A stretch of 64,000 bases of DNA. Origin: Bifidobacterium apousia. Its GTDB lineage: Bacteria; Actinomycetota; Actinomycetes; Actinomycetales; Bifidobacteriaceae. Under the pieces are notes generated by a model. That model was not told the DNA's origin. It did not search any database and was given only the letters and a program-made list of their open reading frames with translations. Shown piece after piece: positions 9,614-18,863 of the stretch. The stretch's first letter is position 1. Every line of letters starts with the position of its first letter. Made by a program: the position numbers and the translations under genes. The DNA lies in the NCBI RefSeq assembly GCF_007559275.1, contig NZ_VMHK01000001.1, positions 496,001 to 560,000 on the forward strand, read 5' to 3'.

Positions 9614-10655
9614 GCCGTCGGACGGCATAAAGTCCGGCGCCGGTGAACCGACCTCGGGCATCATCCTTGTTGACAAGCCGAGCGGTGTGACCAGCCATGA
9701 CGTGGTGGCAGCCGTCCGGTCCAGCCTCGGCATGCGCCGCGTAGGCCACGCTGGCACCCTGGATCCCATGGCCACCGGTCTGCTGGTCATTGGATTCGGA
9801 CAGGCCACGCGGCTGCTGACGGTCATCGTCGGCCATGACAAAACCTACCGCGCCACCATGCGCCTGGGGCTGGGCACCACTACGGACGACGCAGACGGGA
9901 ATCTGCTGACGGTGCGTCCTGGAGCTGCGCAGAGGGTGGACGAGCTGACAGCCCAGGGTCTGCAGGATTTGATTGATCGCTGCTTCACCGGCTGGATCGA
10001 CCAGGTGCCGGATGCCTTCTCCGCCATCAAGGTCAAGGGCAGGCGGGCCTATGACCTGGCTCGCGCAGGCCAGGAGGTCAAGCTGGAGCCCAGACGCATA
10101 CGGATTGCATCCTTCCGTCTGCTCGACTTTCGCCGTGTGGATCTGCCCGACCAGGGCACCATAGTGGTCGATGCGGATGTGGAGGTGACATGCTCCAGCG
10201 GCACCTACATCCGGGCCTTGGCTCGCGATCTGGGCGAGCAGCTGGATCTGGGCGGCCACCTGACTGTTTTGAGACGGATTCGCGTGGGTCCATTCGATTT
10301 GGAGAATCCCGGCCTGGCGTCTAAGGCTGTGGGCGGCCAGGTAGTCCCTCACACCTACCGGAACCGACAAGGTCAGACGGTTGTCCGCAGTCGTATGGTC
10401 CTGGACCGCGACCGGCAGGCGATCTTGGATGGCTCGCTTGACCTGGCGCAGGCAGCACGCATGACCATGCCCGCTCTGAACCTGGATGCCGACCAGGCTG
10501 CCAGAGTGGCCAACGGCGGATTCCTGGATCTGCCGGTTGCTGGGCCCACGGCCGCCCTGGCCGGACCTGAGGGCAGGCAGCGTCTGGCTGCTATCCTAGT
10601 GCCCAGTACACGAGGCGGGGCCAAACCGGATGTGGTCTTCCACCCCGAGTCCTGA
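9597..10655 (+). CDS. truB: tRNA pseudouridine(55) synthase TruB
   Basis: TruB converts U55 to pseudouridine in the T loop of tRNAs. I start it at ATG 9597, which has GGCGGAGG upstream inside rbfA; this gives 352 aa and a 17-nt overlap that suggests translational coupling. The catalytic Asp lies in GHAGTLDPMATGLL, and the N-terminal block is GIILVDKPSGVTSHDV. SAIKVKGRRAYDLAR and SSGTYIRALARDLG are further family motifs. The C-terminal part, about residue 240 onward, is the actinobacterial TruB extension with a PUA-like fold. Confidence 0.96.
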   Translation: MRPTAEPSDGIKSGAGEPTSGIILVDKPSGVTSHDVVAAVRSSLGMRRVGHAGTLDPMATGLLVIGFGQATRLLTVIVGHDKTYRATMRLGLGTTTDDADGNLLTVRPGAAQRVDELTAQGLQDLIDRCFTGWIDQVPDAFSAIKVKGRRAYDLARAGQEVKLEPRRIRIASFRLLDFRRVDLPDQGTIVVDADVEVTCSSGTYIRALARDLGEQLDLGGHLTVLRRIRVGPFDLENPGLASKAVGGQVVPHTYRNRQGQTVVRSRMVLDRDRQAILDGSLDLAQAARMTMPALNLDADQAARVANGGFLDLPVAGPTAALAGPEGRQRLAAILVPSTRGGAKPDVVFHPES

Positions 10656-10774
10656 GTGTGCAGGCTCGGGTTGAGCCCCAGGGTCTTGCCAGGGTGCGAC
10701 GGTGGGCATACAGTGCTTAAGGAATTTTCGGCGCCCGGGTTCGGGGGCCGCCATGACTAAGTGATGGGAAGCGG

Positions 10775-11908
10775 ATGAAGGTCAGCCAGGTCAGCCCGGA
10801 TGAGTCGGGCATTGTCAGTTGGCCGGGAACCTTGGGGGCCCGGTCCAGTGTGGTCACCATCGGTGTCTTCGATGGCATGCATCAGGGTCATCAGGCCCTC
10901 CTGCGCCGGGTGGTCGAGCTCGCGGCCAAGGGCCAGGATCGGCCCATGGCCCTGGTCTTCGACCCCAGTCCCAAACTGGTCCACAGCTACGCCGACAGCC
11001 ATGACATGGTTGAACCGCCCTCGGATCTGATTCGCCATGACTCTGATCAGATCATGCCGATGGAGGAGCGCTTGCGGCTCATGGCCCAGCTGGGGCTGGA
11101 ACAGGTTGTGGTGGTACGATACACACTGGCCTTTGCGGCCAAATCCTATCGGTTCTTCCTCAAGCAGCTTACCGAACGGCTGGCCATGCGGACCCTGGTC
11201 TTGGGCCGTGATGCGCGAATGGGCGCAGGGCGAAGCGGCGACATCGGAGCCATCGGCGCCCTAGCAGACACCGGACTGTTCAACCTGGAAGTCGTGGACG
11301 ACCAGGGCCCCGGCGACTGCACGCTGCCTGACGCTGACGGCCTGGAGCGACATCAGGTCAGGGCTTGGAGCAGTACCCACCTTCGGCAACTGATCCAGGA
11401 CGGTGACGTGGATACGGCCTTGGATATTCTGGGTCGGCCTCACATGGTTCAAGGCACAGTGGTGCATGGGGAGCAGCGGGGACGCCGCTTGGGATTTCCG
11501 ACTGCCAATCTTGCGTCCGACAGCCAGGGGATGATGCCCGCTGATGGAGTCTATGCGGGCTGGCTGGTTGACCTGGGGCTGCCCATGGATCCCATGGCCA
11601 CGCCGGAGGGCCGTGAGGGTCGGCTGGCTCAGGGCTCGCCTTGGCGGATGCCTGCCGCTATCTCCATCGGCACCAAGGAGACTTTCCTGGCCCCGGGTGA
11701 GCATATGCCACAAGTCCTGGAGGCCAACGCCGTGCGGCCGGATTGGGTGGATCTGTACGGCCACCGAGTTCGCGTGGAGTTTCTCAGCCGCCTGCGCGGT
11801 CAGCATCGGTATGCGGGCGAGGAGCCCCTCAAACGACAGCTGGCCTTGGACGCCGATCGCACCCTGGAGCTGACCAAGGCGGCAGAAAGAGCGTTTACCG
11901 CCAACTGA
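10775..11908 (+). CDS. ribF: Bifunctional riboflavin kinase/FAD synthetase
   Basis: RibF makes FMN from riboflavin and ATP, then FAD from FMN and ATP. The N-terminal nucleotidyltransferase half has VVTIGVFDGMHQGHQALL, containing the HxGH-type motif. The C-terminal flavokinase half has GTVVHGEQRGRRLGFPTANL, followed by DGVYAGW and a late VRVEFLSRLRGQHRY block. The product has 377 aa, longer than the roughly 310 usual, owing to inserts near residues 60-90 and 270-300. It lies downstream of truB, a common actinobacterial order, and converges on the ABC ATPase gene with a 21-nt gap. Confidence 0.95.
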   Translation: MKVSQVSPDESGIVSWPGTLGARSSVVTIGVFDGMHQGHQALLRRVVELAAKGQDRPMALVFDPSPKLVHSYADSHDMVEPPSDLIRHDSDQIMPMEERLRLMAQLGLEQVVVVRYTLAFAAKSYRFFLKQLTERLAMRTLVLGRDARMGAGRSGDIGAIGALADTGLFNLEVVDDQGPGDCTLPDADGLERHQVRAWSSTHLRQLIQDGDVDTALDILGRPHMVQGTVVHGEQRGRRLGFPTANLASDSQGMMPADGVYAGWLVDLGLPMDPMATPEGREGRLAQGSPWRMPAAISIGTKETFLAPGEHMPQVLEANAVRPDWVDLYGHRVRVEFLSRLRGQHRYAGEEPLKRQLALDADRTLELTKAAERAFTAN

Positions 11909-11929
11909 ATACTGGAGGAACCTGGGAAC

Positions 11930-12697
11930 TCACAGCCCTCGGAAGTGGCTGAAGAACTCCCTGGTGCGCGGATTCTCGGACTCGTCCATGACCTCTTGCG
12001 GCGTCCCGTTCTCGGCGATGACACCGTCCAGCAGCAGAACCACCCGGTTGGCGGCATGATGGGCGAAACTCATTTCGTGGGTGGCCATGAGGATGGTGGT
12101 GCCACCAGCGGTCAGCTCCGAGACCATGGCCAGGACCTCGCCCACCAGCATGGGATCCAGGGCTGAGGTGATCTCATCCAGCAAGAGCAGTTCCGGGTCG
12201 GTCATCAGCGCTCGGGCGATGGCCACCCGTTGCTGCTGGCCGCCGGAGAGCTGGTCGGGGTATGCTCCGGCCTTCTTCCTCATGCCGATGCGGTCCAGCA
12301 GTTCCAGGGCCCGCTCCCTGGCCTGGTCCTTGGGCATGCCATGAACCTTGATGGCCCCCAGAGTCACGTTTTTCAGGACGTTCATGTGGGGGAAGAGGTT
12401 GAACTGCTGGAAGACCACGCCGATTCTGGCTCGGCAGGCATCCTGGTTGATCCGCGGATCGGTGATGTCGGTGCCGCCCAGCCAGATCCTGCCGTCGTTG
12501 ACGGTCTCCAGCAGGTTGATGCATTTCATCAGGGTGGACTTGCCCGAGCCGGATGGGCCCAGCAGAGCCACGGTCTCATGGGGCATGATGGTCATGGAGA
12601 TGCCGCGCAGGACCTGGTTGCCCCCAGGGTAGGTCTTGCGTACATCCTCCAGACGGAGCACCGGTTGGTCCTGATTGGCGCCTGCCTGTTCGCTCAT
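11930..12697 (-). CDS. Amino-acid ABC transporter ATP-binding protein
   Basis: This 255-aa GlnQ/HisP-type ATPase powers the importer encoded with it. It has Walker A GPSGSGKST, the Q-loop VFQQFNLFPHMNVLKN, the signature LSGGQQQRVAIARAL, Walker B LLLLDEITSALDP and the switch His in MATHEMSF. Its first codon overlaps the stop of the permease gene (12694-12697), which indicates tight coupling. The FPHM block and overall length are those of polar amino-acid uptake ATPases; the exact substrate cannot be read. Confidence 0.94.
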   Translation of the reverse strand: MSEQAGANQDQPVLRLEDVRKTYPGGNQVLRGISMTIMPHETVALLGPSGSGKSTLMKCINLLETVNDGRIWLGGTDITDPRINQDACRARIGVVFQQFNLFPHMNVLKNVTLGAIKVHGMPKDQARERALELLDRIGMRKKAGAYPDQLSGGQQQRVAIARALMTDPELLLLDEITSALDPMLVGEVLAMVSELTAGGTTILMATHEMSFAHHAANRVVLLLDGVIAENGTPQEVMDESENPRTREFFSHFRGL

Positions 12698-13551
12698 ACC
12701 ATGCCTCCGCTCTGTTCGCGCTTGCGCAACCGGTTGGAATACCAGTCGTTGAGAAGAATGAAGGGGACCGAAGTGGCGATGAAGAGCACTGAGGCCACCA
12801 CATAGGGGGTGAAGTTGTAGGAGGTGGCCACGATGATCTGGGCCGCCCGGACCGCGTCCACAGCTCCCAGAACCGAAATCAGCCCCACGTCCTTCTGCAT
12901 GGAGATGAAGTCGTTCATCAGTGCCGGCGCCACCTTGCGCAGGGCCTGGGGGATGACGACCAGACGCATGGTTTGCCCCGAAGTCAGGCCCAGTGAGCGG
13001 GCCGACGCCCTCTGGGAGGGGCCGACGTCCTGGAAGCCGGCCCTCAGCACCTCGGCAATATAGGCCGAATAGGAGAGGATAATCGCCACAGTGCCCAGCA
13101 GGGCTGCCGGAATCCGATTGAAGATGGCCAGTCCGGGGATGCCGAAGCCGATCAGGTAGAGGACCACAATCATAGGGATGCCCCTCATGATCGTGGTATA
13201 GACCTGGGCCAGCACCCGCAGGGGAAAGAGCAGCGGGTTCCGGCTGGTGCGGATCATGGCCAGCAGGGTGCCCAGCAGGGCTACGCCGATGACTGCGAAG
13301 AAGAGCACCTCCAGATTGAGCCAGAGCCCCTGGAGGACCTTGGGGAAGGCTTGGGCGAAGTAGGCGCCGGAGAAAAACGACTGCTTGACTCGGGGCCAGC
13401 CAGGTGAGGCGTGCAGCCCCAGGGCAATCAGCAGGGCCAGTACAAGCGTGCTGGCGATGCTGATCGCCACGGAGCGCAGATTCTGTCGACGGCCGTAGCG
13501 TTCCCGTTCCCGTTGGATATCGCTGACCGCGTCCTGTGCCGAGGGGGCCAT
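12694..13551 (-). CDS. Amino-acid ABC transporter permease (His/Glu/Gln family)
   Basis: The start at ATG 13551 has AAGGAAA upstream and gives 285 residues; the frame extends upstream without support. A cytoplasmic N-terminus with Arg-rich residues precedes about five TM helices. The conserved EAA loop region is YIAEVLRAGFQDVGPSQRAS, followed by LGLTSGQTMRLVVIPQALR, as in HisM/GlnP permeases. It is the second gene of a three-gene operon: binding lipoprotein, permease, ATPase. Confidence 0.93.
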   Translation of the reverse strand: MAPSAQDAVSDIQRERERYGRRQNLRSVAISIASTLVLALLIALGLHASPGWPRVKQSFFSGAYFAQAFPKVLQGLWLNLEVLFFAVIGVALLGTLLAMIRTSRNPLLFPLRVLAQVYTTIMRGIPMIVVLYLIGFGIPGLAIFNRIPAALLGTVAIILSYSAYIAEVLRAGFQDVGPSQRASARSLGLTSGQTMRLVVIPQALRKVAPALMNDFISMQKDVGLISVLGAVDAVRAAQIIVATSYNFTPYVVASVLFIATSVPFILLNDWYSNRLRKREQSGGMV

Positions 13552-13576
13552 GAACGACAAGGTTTCCTTTCTTCTC

Positions 13577-14440
13577 TCAGCCCAGGGTAGGCAGGGAGGT
13601 GTAGACGTGCAGCCACTGCTTCTGCAGCTTGTCCAAGGTCCCATCCTTCTTCAGGGCGGTGACAGCCTTGGAAGCGGCCGGGGTCAGCTTGGAGCCCTTG
13701 GGCAGGACTATGCCCATGCCCTCCGGGTCCTGCGAGCCCTTGATCTGCCCGAGGATCTTGGCATCCTTGACCTGCTTGGAATCGACCATGGTCACGGCTG
13801 AGGGGGTGTCCACGACCAGCGCGTCGATCTGGTTGGCATCCAAGGCTTGGGACGAGGCCACGTCGTCGTTGAAGGTATCGATGTCAGGCTTGACCAGCTT
13901 GTGGGCCATCTCGTAGGAGGTGGAGCCGACCATGGCCCCTATCTTGGCGTCCTTGATCTGGGCAAGGGAGGTGGCGGAAGCATATGGAGAGTTTTTTCTG
14001 ACCACCAGCGACTGGGTGGAGTTGTAATAGCTGGGCGTGAAGTCCACAGCCTGTCGACGCTCCGGGGTGATGGAGAACTGCTGGATGTTCAGATCGTAGT
14101 CCTTGCTTCCTGGGGCGATGGCGGCATCAAAGGTGGTCCTGGTCCAAGTGACGTGCGCCTTGTCGAAGCCCATTTTCTCCGCTACGGCATAGGCCACGGC
14201 CGCCTCGTAGCCCTTGCCGGATTCGGGCTTGTTGCCCACCACGTAGGGGGCATAAGCCGGGTCTCCAGTGGCAATGGTCAGGGTGCCGGGATGGATGGTC
14301 TGCTGACTGGTGTCCTGCTTGGCTGTTGACTGCCCGCTGTCGTTTGATGAGGAGCCACAGGCCGCGCCGGCCATGAGGGTGACTGTCGTGAGTGCGGCCG
14401 CCGTCAGCCTGCGTATGGTTTTCCTGGTGAAGATGGTCAT
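13577..14440 (-). CDS. Amino-acid ABC transporter substrate-binding lipoprotein
   Basis: This family 3 solute-binding protein (287 aa) captures the amino acid outside the membrane. The signal peptide runs to the lipobox Cys28 (LMAGAAC), followed by a Ser/Asp/Gln-rich tether. The mature part has YAPYVVGNKPESGKGYEAAV, a substrate-pocket block with DYDLNIQQFSITPERRQAVD, and VDTPSAV near the second lobe. GAGGAG precedes ATG 14440. It is the first gene of the operon, so the promoter should lie in 14441-14563. Confidence 0.94.
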   Translation of the reverse strand: MTIFTRKTIRRLTAAALTTVTLMAGAACGSSSNDSGQSTAKQDTSQQTIHPGTLTIATGDPAYAPYVVGNKPESGKGYEAAVAYAVAEKMGFDKAHVTWTRTTFDAAIAPGSKDYDLNIQQFSITPERRQAVDFTPSYYNSTQSLVVRKNSPYASATSLAQIKDAKIGAMVGSTSYEMAHKLVKPDIDTFNDDVASSQALDANQIDALVVDTPSAVTMVDSKQVKDAKILGQIKGSQDPEGMGIVLPKGSKLTPAASKAVTALKKDGTLDKLQKQWLHVYTSLPTLG

Positions 14441-14563
14441 GCTGATCTGCTCCTCGCGATGGTGATGGGTGTCGGTCTTCCGGCGACTCCATCCTAGTCC
14501 GGCAGGTTAACGAGTCGGCAGGTGAGCGCCATAGGGTGCGATAGGGGACCAGCGGCCACTGGT

Positions 14564-15970
14564 TCAGACCAGTCCCAGAGCCTCCAGGGCCTCGGCCAGA
14601 TAGGTGACCTCGATCACTTCCAGTCCCTGGATGGGCTTGCGGCCTCCTGAATGCCGATCGGGCGGGACCAGCGCTCGCCTAAATCCCAGACGAGCGGCCT
14701 CTTGGAGCCGGTGGTTGAGTTGAGGCACAGGCCTGACCTGTCCGGTCAGCGAAATCTCGCCCATGGCACAGGTCGTGCGCTGGATGGGCCGGGACTTGGC
14801 TGCACTGGCCAGGGCGGCCACGATGGCCAGGTCGCATCCGGGTTCCTTGGCCAGCCCGCCGGCGATGGTGGACACATACAGGTCCCTTGTCAGCAGGTTG
14901 ACCCGGCCGTGACGGTAGAGCACCGCAGCCAGCATGGCCAGGCGGTTGGCATCGATCCCGTTGGTGTTGCGTCTGGGCGTGGGCAGAACCGAGGAGGTGA
15001 CCAGTGCCTGGATTTCGATGGGCAGGCTGCGGTGGCCGTCCAGGGTGAAGGTCACACAGGTGCCCTCCACCTCCTGCCCGGCCGTGGACAGGAAGAGCCC
15101 GGTGGGATCGCTGACCTCCTCGATGCCCTGCTCGCTCATGTCGAAGCAGCCCACCTCGTCAGTGGGGCCGAACCGGTTCTTGACGGCCCTCAGCAGGCGC
15201 AGGGCGGTCTGGGAGTCGCCCTCGAACTGGCAGACCACATCGACCAGATGCTCCAGGGTCCGCGGCCCGGCTATGGAGCCGTCCTTGGTCACGTGGCCGA
15301 CCAGGAGGATGGGGATGTCGTGCGACTTGGCCATGTCGATCAGGCTGATGGCCACCTCACGCACCTGTGTGGAGCCTCCGGAAATGCCGTCGACCTGGTT
15401 GGAGACGATGGTTTGGGCCGAGTCCACAATGGCCAGCGCCGGCTTCTCACGCTCGATCAGCCCCAGCACTGTGGCCAAGTCGGTTGTGGAAGCCAGGAGC
15501 AGCGAGTCCTTGAGGGCCCCCACCCGACTAGCCCGCATCCGTACCTGGGCCTGGGACTCCTCACCCGACAGGTAGAGCACCTTGCCTCCCTGGCCGTCCC
15601 GGTCGGCTACGCGGCCGGCGGTCTCCAGCAGGAGAGTGGACTTGCCTATGCCCGGCTCGCCGGCAAGGAGGATGACCGATCCGGGTACGATGCCCCCGCC
15701 CAGGACCCGGTCGAACTCCTCGAATCCCGTGGGGATGCGCCTGACCTGGTCCGTGCCCACCCTGGTGATGGGCCGGGCCAGGCCGGTCTTTGGAGGTGTA
15801 GGCGCCGTATGGCTGCCTCCTGAGGAGGACAAGCCCCCTCCTGCGCCCACGCGGGCTTCGTGGAACTCCTCGATGGTTCCCCACTGGCCGCATTCCGGGC
15901 AGCGTCCGAACCACTTGCCGCCGGTCCATCCGCACTCCGTGCATACGTATTGCGTCGTCGTCTTGGCCAT
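14564..15970 (-). CDS. radA: DNA repair protein RadA
   Basis: RadA (468 aa) is a RecA-like ATPase that promotes branch migration during recombination repair. It has an N-terminal C4 zinc finger (C10, C13, C24, C27), Walker A GEPGIGKST (104-112), the RadA-specific KNRFGPTDEVGCF motif, and a C-terminal Lon-like domain. That domain contains DLAIVAALASAAKSRPI and GEISLTGQVRPV. All expected residues are present and the length is normal. Confidence 0.97.
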   Translation of the reverse strand: MAKTTTQYVCTECGWTGGKWFGRCPECGQWGTIEEFHEARVGAGGGLSSSGGSHTAPTPPKTGLARPITRVGTDQVRRIPTGFEEFDRVLGGGIVPGSVILLAGEPGIGKSTLLLETAGRVADRDGQGGKVLYLSGEESQAQVRMRASRVGALKDSLLLASTTDLATVLGLIEREKPALAIVDSAQTIVSNQVDGISGGSTQVREVAISLIDMAKSHDIPILLVGHVTKDGSIAGPRTLEHLVDVVCQFEGDSQTALRLLRAVKNRFGPTDEVGCFDMSEQGIEEVSDPTGLFLSTAGQEVEGTCVTFTLDGHRSLPIEIQALVTSSVLPTPRRNTNGIDANRLAMLAAVLYRHGRVNLLTRDLYVSTIAGGLAKEPGCDLAIVAALASAAKSRPIQRTTCAMGEISLTGQVRPVPQLNHRLQEAARLGFRRALVPPDRHSGGRKPIQGLEVIEVTYLAEALEALGLV

Positions 15971-16060
15971 ACCTGCACGCTATCGGGATTCAGGGACGAG
16001 GACCCGGGCTTTCACGCCATCTTCGCAGTGCCGACACCCTGCCCATGAGAGAATGGAGGC

Positions 16061-16711
16061 ATGGCTGACAATCCTTCTGCACCCCTGTCCTCTTCGCCCG
16101 ATTCCTCTGCGCATGCCCGGCAACGCCGTCGACGTATAGGCTTGGTCATCGCCTTGGCTGCGGTAGTGGTTCTGGTGCTCCTGTCGGCTTTCGTATGGCC
16201 GCACTGGGCGGTGCGCAACCAACAACCAGACGCACAGGCTCAGACCTCCGCTTCTTCCCGTCCCTCCCAGGCCAGTCCAAAGGCCACGGCGGCGCCCCTG
16301 CCGGATTCGGCCTCGGAGCTGCTCAAGGCCATGCCTGACACCGTGGGCGGCTTCGCTCGAGTCAAGGCTGATTCCGACAGCGAGTGGAGCACCCGTACGC
16401 CTATAGAGGAGTACAGCCTGGTTTACTCCACCGGCAGATCGGGAGGGGATGTGACCCTCCACCTGGCCCAGTGGTCCAGGAGCGAGGATGCCAAGGCCCT
16501 CTACGACAGCCAGTCCACAGGCATGTCCGGCAAAGAGCTGGCCTCGGGCAAGGTTCGCAGCGGCGGCACGGTCACCGGATCCTATCTGGAGAAGGCGGAT
16601 GGTGACGACGAGCACAAGGCGCTGGTCATCTGGCAGAACGACACGGTGGTCTTCCGTGCTCAGGGTCAGCGGACAGCGCTGGAGGCTTTCTACAAGGCCT
16701 TTCCGCTCTGA
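16061..16711 (+). CDS. Membrane-anchored protein of unknown function
   Basis: The 216-residue product has a short cytoplasmic N-terminus, one TM helix (about 27-46, RRIGLVIALAAVVVLVLLSA), a Ser/Ala/Pro/Gln-rich external linker and a compact extracytoplasmic domain of about 130 residues. That domain begins LLKAMPDTVGGFARVKAD and ends with a short FYKAFPL tail. I do not recognise a family. It sits between radA, on the opposite strand, and the bS22 gene, with only 67 nt before the latter's start. Confidence 0.75.
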   Translation: MADNPSAPLSSSPDSSAHARQRRRRIGLVIALAAVVVLVLLSAFVWPHWAVRNQQPDAQAQTSASSRPSQASPKATAAPLPDSASELLKAMPDTVGGFARVKADSDSEWSTRTPIEEYSLVYSTGRSGGDVTLHLAQWSRSEDAKALYDSQSTGMSGKELASGKVRSGGTVTGSYLEKADGDDEHKALVIWQNDTVVFRAQGQRTALEAFYKAFPL

Positions 16712-16778
16712 TCGTCCCCCAAGCGGTGTACGATAAGCAAGTTGGACACTTCCAGGTAACTAAGGATCGGAGGCTCGG

Positions 16779-16868
16779 ATGGGTTCTGTCATCAAGAAGC
16801 GCCGCAAGCGGATGAGCAAGAAGAAGCACCGCAAACTGCTGCGCAAGACTCGTCACCAGCGCAAGTAG
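16779..16868 (+). CDS. 30S ribosomal protein bS22 / AURKAIP1-COX24 domain peptide
   Basis: This tiny gene encodes 29 residues, beginning MGSVIKKRRKRMSKKKHRKL and ending RHQRK. More than half of them are Lys or Arg. This is the conserved actinobacterial peptide of the AURKAIP1/COX24 family, seen as bS22 in mycobacterial 30S subunits. GGAGG (16769-16773) is 5 nt before ATG 16779, and a strong hairpin follows 32 nt after the stop. Confidence 0.93.
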   Translation: MGSVIKKRRKRMSKKKHRKLLRKTRHQRK

Positions 16869-16899
16869 CTCTTTATGGCTTATGGCCCGCTAGGGCCGA

Positions 16900-16936
16900 C
16901 GAAGCCCCCCGCATCGATTGGACGCGGGGGGCTTCG
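16900..16936. terminator. Strong hairpin between convergent bS22 and rpiA
   Basis: CGAAGCCCCCCGC (16900-16912) pairs perfectly with GCGGGGGGCTTCG (16924-16936), a 13-bp GC-rich stem. There is no long T-run on either strand, but its position between two convergent genes fits a bidirectional terminator. Confidence 0.8.
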
Positions 16937-16953
16937 TGTATATCCGTCTGTCC

Positions 16954-17652
16954 TCACTTGTTGGCGTTGGTCATGACCCTGGGACCATTGGGGTCGCCCA
17001 CGATGACTGTGTCAACCATGTTGAGGAAGAGACCGTGTTCCACGACGCCCACAGTGGTGATCAGGTCCTGGGCCAGATCCTGCGGGTGCTCGATCCGCTC
17101 CAGATGCAGGTCGATGATGTGGTTGTGCTCGTCGGTCAGCACCGGCTGCCCCTGGCCGTCCATCCGCAGGACCGGGTTATAGCCGCGCTCCTTGAAGCGG
17201 TCCAGGACATGGCGCTCGCCAAAGGGGATGACCTCCACTGGCAGGGGGAAGCGGCCGATGGTGTCGACCACCTTTGACTCGTCCACGATCCAGACGATCT
17301 TTCGAGAGTTGGTGGCTACGATCTTCTCCCAGAGCAGGGCTGCGCCGCCGCCCTTGATGCCGTTGAAGTTCTTGTCGACCTCGTCGGCACCGTCGATGGT
17401 GACGTCGATGTGGTCTACCTGGTCGATGTCGACGATACGGATTCCGTAGCCTTCAGCCTGTTCCTTGGTACGCCGAGAGGTGGTCACGCCGGTGAACTCC
17501 AGGCCCTCTTCCTTGACGCGCCGTCCAAGCTCATCCACGAAGAACCGAACCGTGGATCCGGTGCCCAGCCCGGCGGTCATGCCGTTCTCGACCAGCTTGG
17601 CTGCCTCGATGCCGGCGGCTTTCTTCAGTCTGTCCTGCTCGGTCTTGTCCAT
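16954..17652 (-). CDS. rpiA: Ribose-5-phosphate isomerase A
   Basis: RpiA interconverts ribose-5-phosphate and ribulose-5-phosphate, feeding the pentose-phosphate pathway and the bifid shunt. The 232-aa product has the phosphate-binding GLGTGSTVRFFVDEL, the DGADEVDKNFNGIKGGG active-site block and the IVDESKVV motif. AAGGAG is 5 nt upstream of ATG 17652. The C-terminal EHGLFLNMVDTVIVGD is typical of the family. Confidence 0.96.
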   Translation of the reverse strand: MDKTEQDRLKKAAGIEAAKLVENGMTAGLGTGSTVRFFVDELGRRVKEEGLEFTGVTTSRRTKEQAEGYGIRIVDIDQVDHIDVTIDGADEVDKNFNGIKGGGAALLWEKIVATNSRKIVWIVDESKVVDTIGRFPLPVEVIPFGERHVLDRFKERGYNPVLRMDGQGQPVLTDEHNHIIDLHLERIEHPQDLAQDLITTVGVVEHGLFLNMVDTVIVGDPNGPRVMTNANK

Positions 17653-17759
17653 AGACGCTCCTTCATGCCCGCCATGCTTTTAACAGCTGATATCCGCGGG
17701 TCTTGTTCGTTCAGGTTCACTCCAGTGTAGACGATGGCCCTTGACGGTCCATGAACAGC

Positions 17760-18803
17760 TCAATCCTTGACTTCGATGGCATGCAGACGGAATGGGGCCT
17801 CCTGGATGTTCACGTAGCCGTCAGGGTCGATGGCGGCGTCCAGATCAATGCTGCCGACTATATGCAGGTCCTGTCCGGTGAACATGCTGCTGCCAGAGGG
17901 AGGAGGCGTGATGCGGATCCGGCCGCTGGCTCTCAGCCCTCGAGCGCCGGAATTCTTGGTCTCTTGATCAACCGTGTCGGTGTCCGAAGTATCGTTGAAA
18001 GCCGGCGAGGGGTTGTCTTTTTGATCATCGGCTATGTCAGAAGCGGGCGTGTCATTGATGGCTTTAGACGGCACGTCGTCCCGCTCATCTGCTGCTGCGG
18101 CCGGCGACCCTGAGAATGTTGCGGCTACGGACTCGGCTTGCTCGGCATCCACGGCCTCGGATTCGACGGCGGTTTCGGCCAGGTCCTTCTGCTCTTTCTG
18201 GCCCAGGCGAACCTTCTTGCGGCCAAGATCGTCCAGAACCTGGGGTCCTCCGTCCAGCTCCTCCTTGACTGTGGACGGCACCTGCGTGCCCTTGGCGTAG
18301 GGGGAGGCCAGCAGTGATCGCCAGCCCTCAACGGGCAGACAGCCTTCCCGATCGCCTTTGCCTGCAGCTGTGGCATAGCCGCGGGCCAGCGTGTCCACTT
18401 TCTCGTTGAAGGTGTCGCCGGCGTGGCCCTTGACCCAGACAAACCTGACCGATCCAGGCCGCGTCTGGATCTCCTGGTCGATGGCTTCAATAAGCGGGCG
18501 GTTCTTGACCGGCTTGCCCTGGGAGTTCTTCCAGCCCTTCTTCTTCCACCCGGGCACCCAGGTGGTGGAGCAGTTGATGGCGTATTGGGAGTCGGTTTCG
18601 ATGATCAGCGGGCGCTCGCCTGGGTGGGCTCGGAGCGCCTGCAGGACGGCGCACAACTCGCCAATCTGATTGGTGCCGTTGCTTGCGCCGCCTGCATCCG
18701 CGTCGCCGCCCTCATGATCGGCCCAGGCCCAGCCCATGGGGCCGTTGGGATTGCTCAGTGCGCTGCCGTCGGTCGAGACGACCAGATTCTTGTCATTGGT
18801 CAT
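17760..18803 (-). CDS. rnhA: Ribonuclease HI with long acidic C-terminal extension
   Basis: RNase HI cuts the RNA strand of RNA-DNA hybrids. Residues 1-145 are the catalytic domain with the predicted metal-binding set D12, E49, D71 and D137, and H127 in VKGHAGD. The remaining 200 residues have no catalytic motif. Residues 155-215 include GWRSLLASPYAKGTQVPSTV, then comes an Ala/Glu/Asp/Ser-rich disordered stretch, then a short ordered tail (SGRIRITPPPSGSSMFTG onward) that resembles a small beta-strand domain. A typical RNase HI has about 155 aa, so the product is more than twice that length. Confidence 0.9.
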   Translation of the reverse strand: MTNDKNLVVSTDGSALSNPNGPMGWAWADHEGGDADAGGASNGTNQIGELCAVLQALRAHPGERPLIIETDSQYAINCSTTWVPGWKKKGWKNSQGKPVKNRPLIEAIDQEIQTRPGSVRFVWVKGHAGDTFNEKVDTLARGYATAAGKGDREGCLPVEGWRSLLASPYAKGTQVPSTVKEELDGGPQVLDDLGRKKVRLGQKEQKDLAETAVESEAVDAEQAESVAATFSGSPAAAADERDDVPSKAINDTPASDIADDQKDNPSPAFNDTSDTDTVDQETKNSGARGLRASGRIRITPPPSGSSMFTGQDLHIVGSIDLDAAIDPDGYVNIQEAPFRLHAIEVKD

Positions 18804-18863
18804 GATTCCAGTCTAGACAGGGAAACAAAGAACCCTCGTGCCAGCGATGGTCTTGTCCGCAGT

